Both the position numbers and the translations under genes were made by a program. Source: Streptomyces sp. WM4235 (GTDB lineage Bacteria > Actinomycetota > Actinomycetes > Streptomycetales > Streptomycetaceae). Taken from it: 7,317 nucleotides of DNA. The notes beneath the pieces are model-generated. The model did not search any database and was not told where the DNA came from. It was given only the letters and a program-made list of their open reading frames with translations. Location: the NCBI RefSeq assembly GCF_001279725.1, contig NZ_LGDE01000067.1:1-7317 (forward strand), written 5' to 3'. Below, one piece after another: positions 1 through 6,035 of this stretch (positions are counted from its first letter, which is position 1; every line of letters begins with the position of its first letter).

Positions 1-54
1 CGGCGCTTGCCGGGAAGCGGCGGGTGTCATTGATGACCGCTGGCCGCAGGCAAT

Positions 55-1150
55 GAGGGGCGAAAATGCGCGGGTCAGCGTGGCCCGGCGACTATGAGTC
101 CTTCCAGTTCGGAGTCGATTCTCGTGTGAGCCTGCGGCTCATCAGGTCGATCATCGCGAGGCGGATCATCGCCTCGGAGCGGTGTGGGTGGGTTTCGTAG
201 TCGCGAGCGAGGCGGCGGTGGTTCATCAACCAGCCGAAGGGCCGCTCGACTACCCAGCGCCGCGGTATGGCCTTGAAGCCCTTCTGGCCCGGGTCACGGC
301 GGGTGACCTCGACGTCGATGCCGAGGGCGGCGCCGTGATCGATGGCCTTGGTCCGGTAGCCGGTGTCGGTCCAGGCCTTGGTGACCCTGGGGTGGGCCTG
401 GGCGATGTGCGAGAGCAGGTGGATGCCGCCGACGTTGTCGGAGACGCTGGCCTCGGTGACCCAGACCGCGAGGAGGAGGCGGAGCGTGTCGACGCCGATG
501 TGGCGCTTGCGTCCTGCGATCTTCTTGCCCGCGTCGATGCCCTGGCCGGCGGCCGGGACGTTGGCGGAGGTCTTGACGCTCTGGGCGTCCAGCGCGCACG
601 CGCTTGGTTCGGCGTCCCGGCCTGCGGCCTCCCGGACCAGTCGGCGGAGCAGGCCGTTGAGCTGGTCGAATACGCCGTCCTTCTGCCAGGCGGCAAAGTA
701 TCCGTAGACGGTTTCCCACGGCGCGAAGTCGTGGGGAAGATAGCGCCAGGGGATCCCGGTCCGGTCCACATACAAGACCGCGTCCATGATCCGTCGCAGG
801 TCGTGCTCGGGCGGCGCGCCCGATGTCCAGACCCTTCCCTCGCCGCGCTCCCCGCCAGGCCGACAGAATGGGATCGAATAGTTCCCATCGGGCATCGGAC
901 AGGTCACTCGGAATACGACCGCTGTCGAGACATGTTTCGATAGTTCCGTCGGCAGACACGCAGCCACAGGGCGCAAACAGGGGTGAGCGGGGGCGCCTTG
1001 GGATCAGGCAGGAGCGAACGGGCGGAAACATGCCCATCAATGGCGTCAACCGTCCCTCACGTCACGGATAACGACCCTGACCTCAGCAGTCCCAGCCCAC
1101 TCCGCTGCCCCAAAAGCTGCCAAACCCCTCTGCCAGGACAAAACGCTCTT
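55..1150 (-). mobile_element. IS5-family insertion sequence, boundaries estimated
   Basis: This is the stretch that appears to belong to the first IS5-family element, read on the minus strand. It contains one transposase gene (92-933), a long leader and a short downstream tail. The right end is placed near 1150, where an AAAACGCTCT arm faces a similar arm of the neighbouring element (see the repeat at 1141-1163). The left end is a guess: a G-rich GAGGGGCGAAAATG stretch at about 55 lies where an end would be expected, but it does not match the right end well, and I see no convincing target duplication. The leader between 934 and 1150 is longer than usual for IS5 elements, so the real right end could lie closer to the gene. 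Confidence 0.4.
92..933 (-). pseudogene. IS5-family DDE transposase, frameshifted near its N-terminus
   Basis: Transposase that would cut and paste its own insertion sequence. The main frame, from about 814 down to the TAG at 92-94, carries all three catalytic acidic residues in their usual contexts: the first Asp in ALDAQSVKT, the second Asp in AWTDTGYR, and the Glu in WVVERPFGW followed by NHRRLARDYE. The N-terminal helical domain is also present but in two other frames. ATG at 931-933 opens MSRQRSY. An extra T at 912-913 moves the reading to PSDLSDARWELFDP. An extra G/C at 815-818 then moves it to PPEHDLRRIMDAVLYVDRTG. Removing those two bases restores an uninterrupted protein of about 280 residues, normal for the family. 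The open frame that extends up to a TTG at 976 reads unrelated residues before 814 and is not a genuine start. Programmed frameshifting is known in some IS5 subgroups, but two shifts this close to the start fit mutation or sequencing error better. DDE assignment is secure. Confidence 0.88.
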
Positions 1151-1163
1151 TGAGAGGGTGTTT
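1141..1163. repeat. Abutting inverted ends of two IS5-type elements (putative)
   Basis: The arms AAAACGCTCT (1141-1150) and AGAGGGTGTT (1154-1163) are inverted relative to each other with 8 of 10 positions matching, separated by TTG. The transposase on the left reads leftwards and the transposase fragment on the right reads rightwards, so this is where the upstream ends of both elements should meet. Local base composition is also lower in GC than the flanks. I infer that these are the terminal inverted repeats of two related elements lying head to head; the alternative is a simple hairpin. Confidence 0.4.
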
Positions 1164-1366
1164 AGCGCCTTATTGGAGTCTTTTGTGATGATCTGAGGCT
1201 ACGGTCGTTCGGGGCTGCTGTGGTTGTTGTGGTTCATGATGCGAAAGTGGCTGCCAGGCGGACGTCTTGCTCTGCCTCCTCCTGTTTCATCCCAAGCCGC
1301 CGGGTTTCACGCCGTGTGCTTCGGGCGCCGGTCCGCGCGCCCAAGGCAGGTGGGTAGTCCCAGACC
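1153..1366 (+). other. Leader of the second IS5-type element
   Basis: About 210 bases between the putative IS end and the ATG of the truncated transposase. Small open frames exist on both strands but none has a ribosome binding site or a recognisable protein. I see nothing else here; it is probably element leader plus transposase promoter. Confidence 0.35.
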
Positions 1367-1573
1367 ATGTCTGAACGCCGCCGCTATCCGAGCGATCTGT
1401 CCGATGCCCGGTGGGAGTTGGTCGAGCCGGTTCTGACTGCCTGACGGGCCGAGCGCCGCGGCCGTGGACTGGACATCGGCCGGCCACTCGACCACGACCT
1501 GCGCAGCCTCCTGGACGCGGTCCTGTACGTGAACCGCACAGGGATCCCGTGGCGCTACCTCCCGCACGACTAC
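1367..1573 (+). pseudogene. IS5-family transposase, N-terminal remnant with a premature stop
   Basis: The ATG at 1367 opens MSERRRYPSDLSDARW, the standard N-terminus of this transposase group and clearly related to the copy at 92-933. Codon 26 (1442-1444) is TGA where the related copy has Trp, so the frame is closed. After the stop the same frame continues with RAERRGRGLDIGRP and TGIPWRYLPHDY. Homology ends abruptly after codon 69 (TAC at 1571-1573), where the full copy continues DFAPWETVYGYF and this one turns into unrelated sequence. None of the three catalytic acidic residues remains, so it cannot be active. The DNA differs from the first copy at many positions, so these are two different old insertions rather than a recent duplication. 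Confidence 0.87.
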
Positions 1574-1588
1574 CCACATTTTCTGTGG
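1574..1588. repeat. Small hairpin at the transposase breakpoint
   Basis: CCACA (1574-1578) and TGTGG (1584-1588) form a perfect 5-bp inverted repeat around a TTTTC loop, beginning on the first base after transposase homology ends. It may mark the end of whatever sequence replaced the transposase, or the deletion joint. A stem this short can also arise by chance. Confidence 0.35.
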
Positions 1589-1679
1589 AATCAGACCTGT
1601 CAAGCGACGTCGAAGGTCACCCTGGTCGATTTACGCTGGCCCGCTGGGTCGAATGCCGGGAGACTCCTGTGCTGTGAAC

Positions 1680-2192
1680 ATGGGGATCTCTGGTTTCGAG
1701 CCGTCCTTCCTGATCGGGGTCGACGCGATTCGCCAGGCGCACGGCTCGCTCCTGGCTGCGCTCGCCGGTAGGCGGCTGACGGGGTTTGCGCTGGTGCGGT
1801 TTGCCGAAGACGGGGACTGGTTTGCCGACTGTCCGGTGGTGCTGGACTTCGACGGAATCCAGGTGGAGGTCTGTCACTGGAAGTTCGACGAGCTCTCGAT
1901 CAGCTGGGACGCGATCGACACAGCAGTGACCATCACCGGGTGGGAGTCGTCGGAGCTCACGCCGCGGTGGTCTCACAGCGATGAACACCTCGAACCGTTC
2001 GTCGGCCAGGAACTGCGAGAGGTCACGCTCCTTGAGTGGCGGCCGGCGGAACGTGACCTGGCGGCTGGAACGGTGGCGGTGGAGTTCGTCTTCGCCAGCG
2101 GCTGCCTGCGGATCGTCAACGGCCTGGACGAGAACCGCATTGAGGTCGATGCGGCCCACCCGGATTACGTCCAACACAGGCTGGGCCGCTGA
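1680..2192 (+). CDS. Hypothetical protein of about 170 residues
   Basis: An intact acidic soluble protein with no signal peptide or membrane segment. It starts MGISGFEPSFLIGVDAIRQ and contains a core with the pattern WFADCPVVLDFDG, then VCHWKFDELSISWDAID. It resembles uncharacterised Streptomyces proteins I recall with a similar WFADCP-LDF-G core and a conserved KFDDLS segment, but I know no function for them. The frame is open from an ATG at 1653. A GTG at 1674 has a GGGAGA about 12 bases upstream, and the ATG at 1680 fits the expected family N-terminus best, so the start is uncertain by up to nine codons. The gene follows the broken transposase directly and its TGA lies 3 bases from the end of the convergent recombinase remnant. 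Codon use is strongly GC-ending, consistent with a functional gene. Confidence 0.72.
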   Translation: MGISGFEPSFLIGVDAIRQAHGSLLAALAGRRLTGFALVRFAEDGDWFADCPVVLDFDGIQVEVCHWKFDELSISWDAIDTAVTITGWESSELTPRWSHSDEHLEPFVGQELREVTLLEWRPAERDLAAGTVAVEFVFASGCLRIVNGLDENRIEVDAAHPDYVQHRLGR

Positions 2193-2195
2193 GCA

Positions 2196-2784
2196 TTACT
2201 GTCCGGTCGGTCTCCGGTTGGTCTCGATGACCGGCAGCAGGGTGGCCTGCGCTGGGATGCCGATTTGCCGGGGAGTCGGCCCGGCGGGGGTGGGGACGTC
2301 GGTGAGCCGTGTCAGTAGCTGGTCGAGGGCGGCTTGGCCGTCGTCGACGGCGGCGCGTTCGTCGTCCGTCAGTGGGATGGCCGCGAACATCTTCTGCAGA
2401 TTCTCCTTGGCCTCCAGGAGCTGACCCTTGCTGGAGGCCTTCGGGGTGTAGAAGTCGCAGCGTGCGCAGGCCATGCGGTGCTGGCACTGTTCGAAGAACG
2501 CGTAAGTGCACCAGCCGTGGCCGAGGTCGTAGTACTGCCAGGGGTCGCCGTTCGGCGGCGCCAGAAGCGACGGCGTCTCGGTCGACGAGGACTTCAACGG
2601 TGCGGACGTTGCGGGCGAAGTAGCCGGCGTCGTTGTAGGCCTTGGCCAGCCTGTTCGGAGTGATCTTTGCGTAGTGGGCGGTGGCTTCGGGAGTTCGGTG
2701 GCCAAGCCATTCCTGCAGTTCGAACAGGGTCATGGGCTCCTTGGCGTTGTAGAGCTGGCTGGCGATGGTCGAGCGGGCCCGGTG
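2196..2784 (-). pseudogene. Tyrosine recombinase (integrase), C-terminal half, truncated and frameshifted
   Basis: Site-specific recombinase of the phage-integrase superfamily, the sort found in actinobacterial transposons and integrative elements (Tn554-like). Reading from 2784, the remnant starts with HRARSTIASQLYN, which supplies the HxxR motif. Next come LQEWLGHRTPEATAHYAKI, with the conserved Gly-His and the likely nucleophile Tyr, and GYFARNVRTVEVLVDRDAV. The frame then breaks by one base between about 2551 and 2570 (one extra base), and the protein continues as GDPWQYYDLGHGW. It then runs into a cysteine cluster of spacing C-x7-C-x5-C-x2-C (CTYAFFEQC, then CARCDFY) and a tail rich in acidic helices, ending at TAA 2196-2198. 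The N-terminal DNA-binding domain and the first catalytic Arg are missing: recombinase homology stops at 2784 and a gene fragment on the other strand starts there. Both defects make it inactive as read. Confidence 0.83.
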
Positions 2785-2949
2785 GAGGACGCGGACCACC
2801 CCCGGACCAAGGACGAAGCAGCCGGCTGCCTGCTGACCGAGCACTGCCCGCCCCACACCGACCCGGTGTACCAGGGCGTCCTGGAGGCGCTGTTCCGGCT
2901 GGCGGAGGAAATCCCGTACGGCCTCATCCGGATCATCGACAAGGGCTGA
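2785..2949 (+). pseudogene. C-terminal fragment of an unidentified gene
   Basis: The plus-strand frame from about 2785 to TGA 2947-2949 has the composition of a real protein tail: HPRTKDEAAGC, then HTDPVYQGVLEALFRLAEE and IPYGLIRIIDKG. The minus strand here no longer reads as recombinase, and codon third positions are mostly G or C in this frame. The start is missing; an in-frame GTG at 2782 has only a weak upstream GAGCGGG, so a 55-residue independent gene is possible but less likely. I do not recognise the family. The abrupt switch at about 2785 suggests an insertion or deletion that joined the tails of two genes. Confidence 0.45.
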
Positions 2950-2957
2950 GCGCTCAG
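2946..2957. terminator. 12-bp perfect palindrome containing both converging stop codons
   Basis: CTGAGCGCTCAG is a perfect palindrome. The TGA of the plus-strand fragment (2947-2949) and the TGA of the minus-strand gene (2954-2956) occupy its two halves symmetrically. It could act as a compact bidirectional terminator, but with no loop and no T-run this is uncertain; the symmetry alone is what is seen. Confidence 0.35.
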
Positions 2958-3250
2958 ACCTGCGGCGGCGCCGCGCCGGGCAGTTCGCCGGCGAAGTCCC
3001 ACCACTGCTGGATGGTCCACACGACAAGCCGGGAGCGGTCGGTGGACATCCGCAGCCAGACCTCCTCGCCGCCGGGCATGAGCGCCACTTCCACGTGCGG
3101 CTCGTCCCACGTGCCCAGCGCGTACATCCACCCGATGCCGTCGGGCCAGGTCCGGATCGCCGCCGTGCGCACGCTCAGCGCCGCGGCGAAGGCATCCAAG
3201 GCGGCCTTGGGTATCCGCACTTCCACCGGTTCCCGCTCGATCCCCGCCAC
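2954..3250 (-). CDS. Small hypothetical protein (98 residues)
   Basis: An intact short cytoplasmic protein rich in tryptophan (WPDGIGWMYALGTWDE near the middle, VVWTIQQWWDF near the end). It starts with GTG at 3250, preceded on the minus strand by AGGGGG (3256-3261) with 5 bases of spacing, a believable ribosome binding site. There is no signal peptide or membrane segment and no motif that I recognise. The N-terminal stretch VEVRIPKAALDAFAAAL looks like a beta strand plus an amphipathic helix, and the middle alternates strands, so a small alpha/beta fold is likely. It is divergent from the helix-turn-helix gene that follows and converges on the gene tail at 2785-2949. Function unknown. Confidence 0.6.
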   Translation of the reverse strand: MAGIEREPVEVRIPKAALDAFAAALSVRTAAIRTWPDGIGWMYALGTWDEPHVEVALMPGGEEVWLRMSTDRSRLVVWTIQQWWDFAGELPGAAPPQV

Positions 3251-3345
3251 CCAGACCCCCTGGTTCTGCGGCGAGACGCGACAGCCCGCCGTCGCGGATC
3301 AGCCTGCCAGACCTGCCCGCCACCGCCAGAGGGCGACAACATCCG

Positions 3346-4087
3346 TTGCCGCGAATCCGGACGTCAGGCTGTGAGGTCTACCAGCCTCACAGCCCGTTGC
3401 GCGAGGCGATGGCCGACGTTCGGCGCTCCGTCGCGGTGCTCGCCGCCCGGGTCCGGGACGCGCACGCCGCCCGCGTCTGGCTGCCCCTCGGGCACGGCAG
3501 CTGGGAGTCGTACTGCGCCGCGGAGTTCGGCATCAGCCGCGCCCAGGCGTACCGGCTGCTCGACGTCGCCCGCGCCCTCACCGCGATCCACGACGCCGTC
3601 GCCGCCGGCCCCGGCGTGTCTCGCACGCGAGACACCGACCCGGCCGCCGCGGCCGCCCTCGGCTACGGCCTGTCCCAGCGCGCCCTGATCGCCGTCTCCA
3701 GCCGTAGCGGCGACGTCGCGGAGCTGATCACCCGCCGACTCGCCACGCTCGCCCACAGTGGCCTGACGGACCTTGATGAGCCGACCGTGCGCGCCGTGGT
3801 CCGCCAAGCCGTCCGTGACGTCCGCACCGCGCCGCCCCCGGGCCCGCCGGTCCGCCGGCGGATCCCGCGCTCATCGAGCTGCGCCGCGTCGTCGACGGCC
3901 TCGCCACCACCCACCAGCTCGGGAGCTCATGCTCGAAGTCGCCCCGGCGTACCTGTCCGACAGCGATGCGGCCGACGTCCTCGCCCCGCTGTGCGACCAG
4001 ATCGGCGAGACCCTCGACAACGGCCTCGCGGCCCGCCGTTACGCGATGTCCGGGGATCGCCGCGCCCTGTCTGGCACCATCCTGTAG
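3346..4087 (+). pseudogene. Helix-turn-helix protein of an actinobacterial mobile element, two frameshifts
   Basis: The first frame (from TTG 3346; ATG 3409 is another candidate) gives a helical N-terminus, LREAMADVRRSVAVLAARV, then WESYCAAEFGISRAQAYRLL (residues 53-72), a classic helix-turn-helix. It continues with a helical region up to VRQAVRDVRTAPP. At about 3850-3860 a one-base loss moves the coding sense to ADPALIELRRVVDGLATTHQ, and at about 3915-3923 a second one-base loss moves it to ELMLEVAPAYLSDSDAADV and LAARRYAMSGDRRALSG, ending at TAG 4085-4087. Replacing both bases restores a protein of about 245 residues. I recall similar DNA-binding proteins from Streptomyces plasmids and integrated elements, with no defined role; regulation or partition are guesses. 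As written, the first frame instead runs on to 4155 with a low-complexity Arg/Pro tail typical of wrong-frame reading. No clear ribosome binding site precedes 3346, so the N-terminus may also be damaged. Confidence 0.72.
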
Positions 4088-4236
4088 CCCGACGATCCCG
4101 GCTGCGCCTATGTGGCACACAGCCCGTTTCCCCAGGTCGACGCGGTGCGGCTTGAGGGTGTGAGGTGTGAGGCGAGGGCCTTCGGCGACGGTGCCGTCTG
4201 ACAGAGGATCCTGACCATTTGCCAAGTGATCGTGAC
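4088..4236. other. Intergenic stretch between converging genes
   Basis: About 150 bases after the helix-turn-helix gene. It contains a short direct repeat (GTGTGAGGTGTGAG at about 4158-4171) and no convincing coding sequence on either strand. Confidence 0.4.
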
Positions 4237-4265
4237 GACCTGTTCGCCCGTCGGGTGAACAGGTC
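4237..4265 (-). terminator. 13-bp hairpin after the DUF6461 gene
   Basis: GACCTGTTCGCCC (4237-4249) pairs with GGGTGAACAGGTC (4253-4265) over 13 positions with a single G-T pair and a GTC loop. It lies 7 bases beyond the stop of the minus-strand DUF6461-type gene. There is no T-run, which is common for actinomycete terminators. Because the arms are nearly symmetric it could also stop transcription from the upstream plus-strand gene. Confidence 0.68.
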
Positions 4266-4272
4266 AGGCGCA

Positions 4273-4878
4273 TCACGCAACCCGGTCCGGATGTGGCCGA
4301 AGCCGGGCGCTGAGGACTGTCTCGGCATGGAGATCGGCCTGGTCCAGGCCCGCACCAAGTCCTTCGGTGAGACGGTAGAAGAGCCCGCGCATTCCCAGCG
4401 GTCCGGTCTCGTCGGTGTCCGGTTGGGCGCCAAGCGCCCGCAGTTCGGAGTCGAAGCGGTGAGGGTCCCGGCCGGTGCGGTGCCGGGGCTCGATGCCCAG
4501 GAGGGTGTGCAGACCGGTCACCAGCTGCCCGTTCTCGGCATAGCGGAAGTCCACGAGGGGTTTCTCATTAACGTGCAGGGACAGAGCTGCCGTCCCCGCC
4601 GAGAGCTCGCCGAGCAGGTCATCGTCCTCGACGCACAGCCAACTGCCGTGCTCCCATACCCACGCCCACGACCCGTACCGGCCGGCGGTCACCACGTAGG
4701 CGTCGTCCTCGTAGAGGATGTCGTCGAAGTCCTCGTCGAAGCCCTCCTGGGTCCGCTCAGCGAGCGTGGCGGGGTCCGCCCCCATCCGCTCCAAGAGCTG
4801 CCGCGGAGTGAGGTCACGGGCAAAGGTGACGCTCACCAGCGGCAGGTCCGCCCCGTACATCCAACCCAGGCCACTCAT
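4273..4878 (-). CDS. DUF6461-type protein (201 residues)
   Basis: An intact, acidic, probably cytoplasmic protein. The layout matches what I know of the actinobacterial DUF6461 family. Near the N-terminus is a strand and helix, LVSVTFARDLTPRQLLERMG. Next comes an acidic linker (EGFDEDFDDILYEDD), a tryptophan-rich strand pair ending in a Gly-containing turn (GSWAWVWEHGSW), LSAGTAALSLHVN, and DFRYAENGQLVTGL. No catalytic motif is visible and no biochemical role is established for the family. The ATG at 4878 is chosen because a GGAGGAG on the minus strand (4884-4890) precedes it at ideal spacing; a longer frame from 4896 would overlap that site. The gene is monocistronic as far as I can see, with a hairpin directly after its stop. 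Family call is from memory of the pattern, not from a search. Confidence 0.65.
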   Translation of the reverse strand: MSGLGWMYGADLPLVSVTFARDLTPRQLLERMGADPATLAERTQEGFDEDFDDILYEDDAYVVTAGRYGSWAWVWEHGSWLCVEDDDLLGELSAGTAALSLHVNEKPLVDFRYAENGQLVTGLHTLLGIEPRHRTGRDPHRFDSELRALGAQPDTDETGPLGMRGLFYRLTEGLGAGLDQADLHAETVLSARLRPHPDRVA

Positions 4879-4883
4879 CCGTA

Positions 4884-4890
4884 CTCCTCC
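4884..4890 (-). promoter_or_regulatory. Ribosome binding site that fixes the DUF6461 start
   Basis: GGAGGAG on the minus strand, with 5 bases (TACGG) before the ATG at 4878. The upstream in-frame ATG at 4896 would put this site inside the coding sequence, so the shorter start is preferred. Confidence 0.75.
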
Positions 4891-5259
4891 ACGCATCGAT
4901 CGACTTTCCCCCGCGAGGCTAGACGGCCAGTGCGACAGATCAGCCCCCTGCCGATTCGGGGCGTAGGATCAACTGACAGCGAAGGCGGGCCGTTTGCCAT
5001 CGAACTTGGACTGATGGCTGTTTGTGTCACTGAAGATGGACCGCCGCAGGTCAGTGAGGTGAAGGTCGGCACGGGCACAGGTCAGCGGATGGACCGCAGA
5101 CGTACCCGGGCCGACCCGCTCTCGGAGCGTGCCGTACGTGAGCCAGCTGTGCTGCGGGCGGGCTCCACGCTCGCTGAACAGAGCTCGCGTTGTGGCCCTG
5201 GACTGCGGTAACGCCTCTCATAACGCCGGGTGGGGACGCTCCGCCTGCCGCGTGGCGGG
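4891..5259. other. Intergenic region without a supported gene
   Basis: About 370 bases between the starts and ends of two minus-strand genes. A long plus-strand open frame crosses it but it begins inside the DUF6461 gene as its antisense shadow, and its residues here look like no protein I know. The three minus-strand frames are interrupted or have Arg/Pro-rich wrong-frame composition. It probably contains the DUF6461 promoter, but I see no clear -35/-10 pair. A remnant of a decayed gene cannot be excluded. Confidence 0.4.
5244..5259 (-). terminator. Short hairpin directly after the secreted-protein gene
   Basis: CCTGCC (5244-5249) and GGCGGG (5254-5259) pair over 6 positions (one G-T) with a GCGT loop, touching the TGA at 5260-5262. 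It is short but GC-rich and placed where a terminator would be. Confidence 0.35.
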
Positions 5260-5877
5260 TCAGTACAGCTTGTTCACGGCGGTCCGCAGGGTGTTCTTCC
5301 ATTCGGTGACCGGCGGGTCCCCCCAATAGCTCTGCCACATGTTCAGGGTGACAGTGTCTCCGTCGCGGCCGACGCCCCAGAGGTAGTTGAAGTGCGGGCG
5401 GTCGGACGCCTCGGCGTCGAAGGTGTACATCCCGTGCAACGTCGCCCCTTCCTCCACTTCGAGTACGCCGTGGTCGTAACCGGTGGCGGTCACCCCGGGT
5501 TCCTGCGGACGGTTCGCGCACTCGGCGTAGCTCTTACGGGTCTCTTCCGCGAAGGTGATGGCTTCCGCTTCGGTGGCGAAGACCACCACCTTCTGCTCGG
5601 CGTAGGCGGTCTCCGCGGTGCTGAAGTCCCGGTGCCAGACGTTTACCTCGGGCATGCCTTCCGGCCAGTTCGCCAGACACTCGTGGGACATGCCCCAGCC
5701 CCGCGCGACCGGTGCAGCGCGCCACGACTCGGTCTTGGGCAGGTCGGAGATGTACAAGGTCCCCGGCCGAGGCCGCCACTGGTCGGCGCTCGCCGCCGGC
5801 CCAGATGCCACTGCTACCGCCACCACCGCGGCCCCCATTGCTATACCGGTCCCGCGCATTCGCCCTCGTACCCCCAT
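5260..5877 (-). CDS. Secreted protein of unknown function (205 residues)
   Basis: The protein carries a typical Sec signal peptide: arginines in the first nine residues, a hydrophobic core GIAMGAAVVAVAVA, and an Ala-rich end with likely cleavage after the AxA motif ASA at residue 31. There is no lipobox Cys and no later membrane segment, so it should be released outside the membrane. The mature part of about 174 residues has two cysteines only (residues 67 and 120), which could form a disulfide. Between them lies VVVFATEAEAITFAEETRKS, a strand followed by a helix, and later YLWGVGRDGDTVTLNMWQ. This arrangement resembles PknH-type extracellular sensor domains of actinobacteria, but the resemblance is weak. 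ATG 5877 is chosen because GAAGGAG (5884-5890) lies 6 bases upstream; the open frame extends to 6348 but crosses the helicase remnant as antisense and is not real coding. Confidence 0.8.
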   Translation of the reverse strand: MGVRGRMRGTGIAMGAAVVAVAVASGPAASADQWRPRPGTLYISDLPKTESWRAAPVARGWGMSHECLANWPEGMPEVNVWHRDFSTAETAYAEQKVVVFATEAEAITFAEETRKSYAECANRPQEPGVTATGYDHGVLEVEEGATLHGMYTFDAEASDRPHFNYLWGVGRDGDTVTLNMWQSYWGDPPVTEWKNTLRTAVNKLY

Positions 5878-5883
5878 GATGTG

Positions 5884-5890
5884 CTCCTTC
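5884..5890 (-). promoter_or_regulatory. Ribosome binding site of the secreted-protein gene
   Basis: GAAGGAG on the minus strand with 6 bases (CACATC) before the ATG at 5877. It decides the start against the much longer upstream open frame, and the signal peptide begins exactly at this ATG. Confidence 0.75.
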
Positions 5891-6035
5891 CCCCGAAGTG
5901 TTCCGATCGCTTGCCGACCCTTTGCCGGGCGGCGACTGCACTGGATTCCAGAGTGGGGCGACAACGTCTCCTGAGCCGGGGCCTTCGGTAGCGGTGACCT
6001 AAAGACCATTCCCACTGGCCGAAAGCGACGAACTG

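Noticed and set aside
26..37. GTCAT-TG-ATGAC inverted repeat as an operator
   Set aside because: Only 5-bp arms, no adjacent start codon or promoter; a chance match is likely.
809..933. Programmed frameshifting in the transposase
   Set aside because: Known in some IS5 subgroups, but here two shifts would be needed within 40 codons and neither site has a slippery heptamer that I can see; ordinary indels are simpler.
182..943. 253-residue open frame on the plus strand
   Set aside because: It is exactly antisense to the transposase, with Gly/Val/Asp-rich wrong-frame composition; GC-rich genes commonly create such shadows.
815..976. Extension of the transposase to a TTG at 976
   Set aside because: The residues upstream of 814 in that frame are unrelated to the family, while the true N-terminus is seen in two other frames over the same stretch.
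2785..3027. Minus-strand extension of the recombinase to 3027
   Set aside because: The residues there do not resemble a recombinase core and lack the first catalytic Arg box; the plus strand reads better.
2954..4878. Shared GWMYA/GWMYG motif in the 98-residue protein and the DUF6461 protein as proof of common ancestry
   Set aside because: Four identical residues in a row, in different contexts and at different places in the proteins; coincidence is sufficient.
4219..5211. 330-residue open frame on the plus strand
   Set aside because: Its first 220 codons are antisense to the DUF6461 gene, which has a good ribosome binding site and terminator; the rest has no recognisable protein features.
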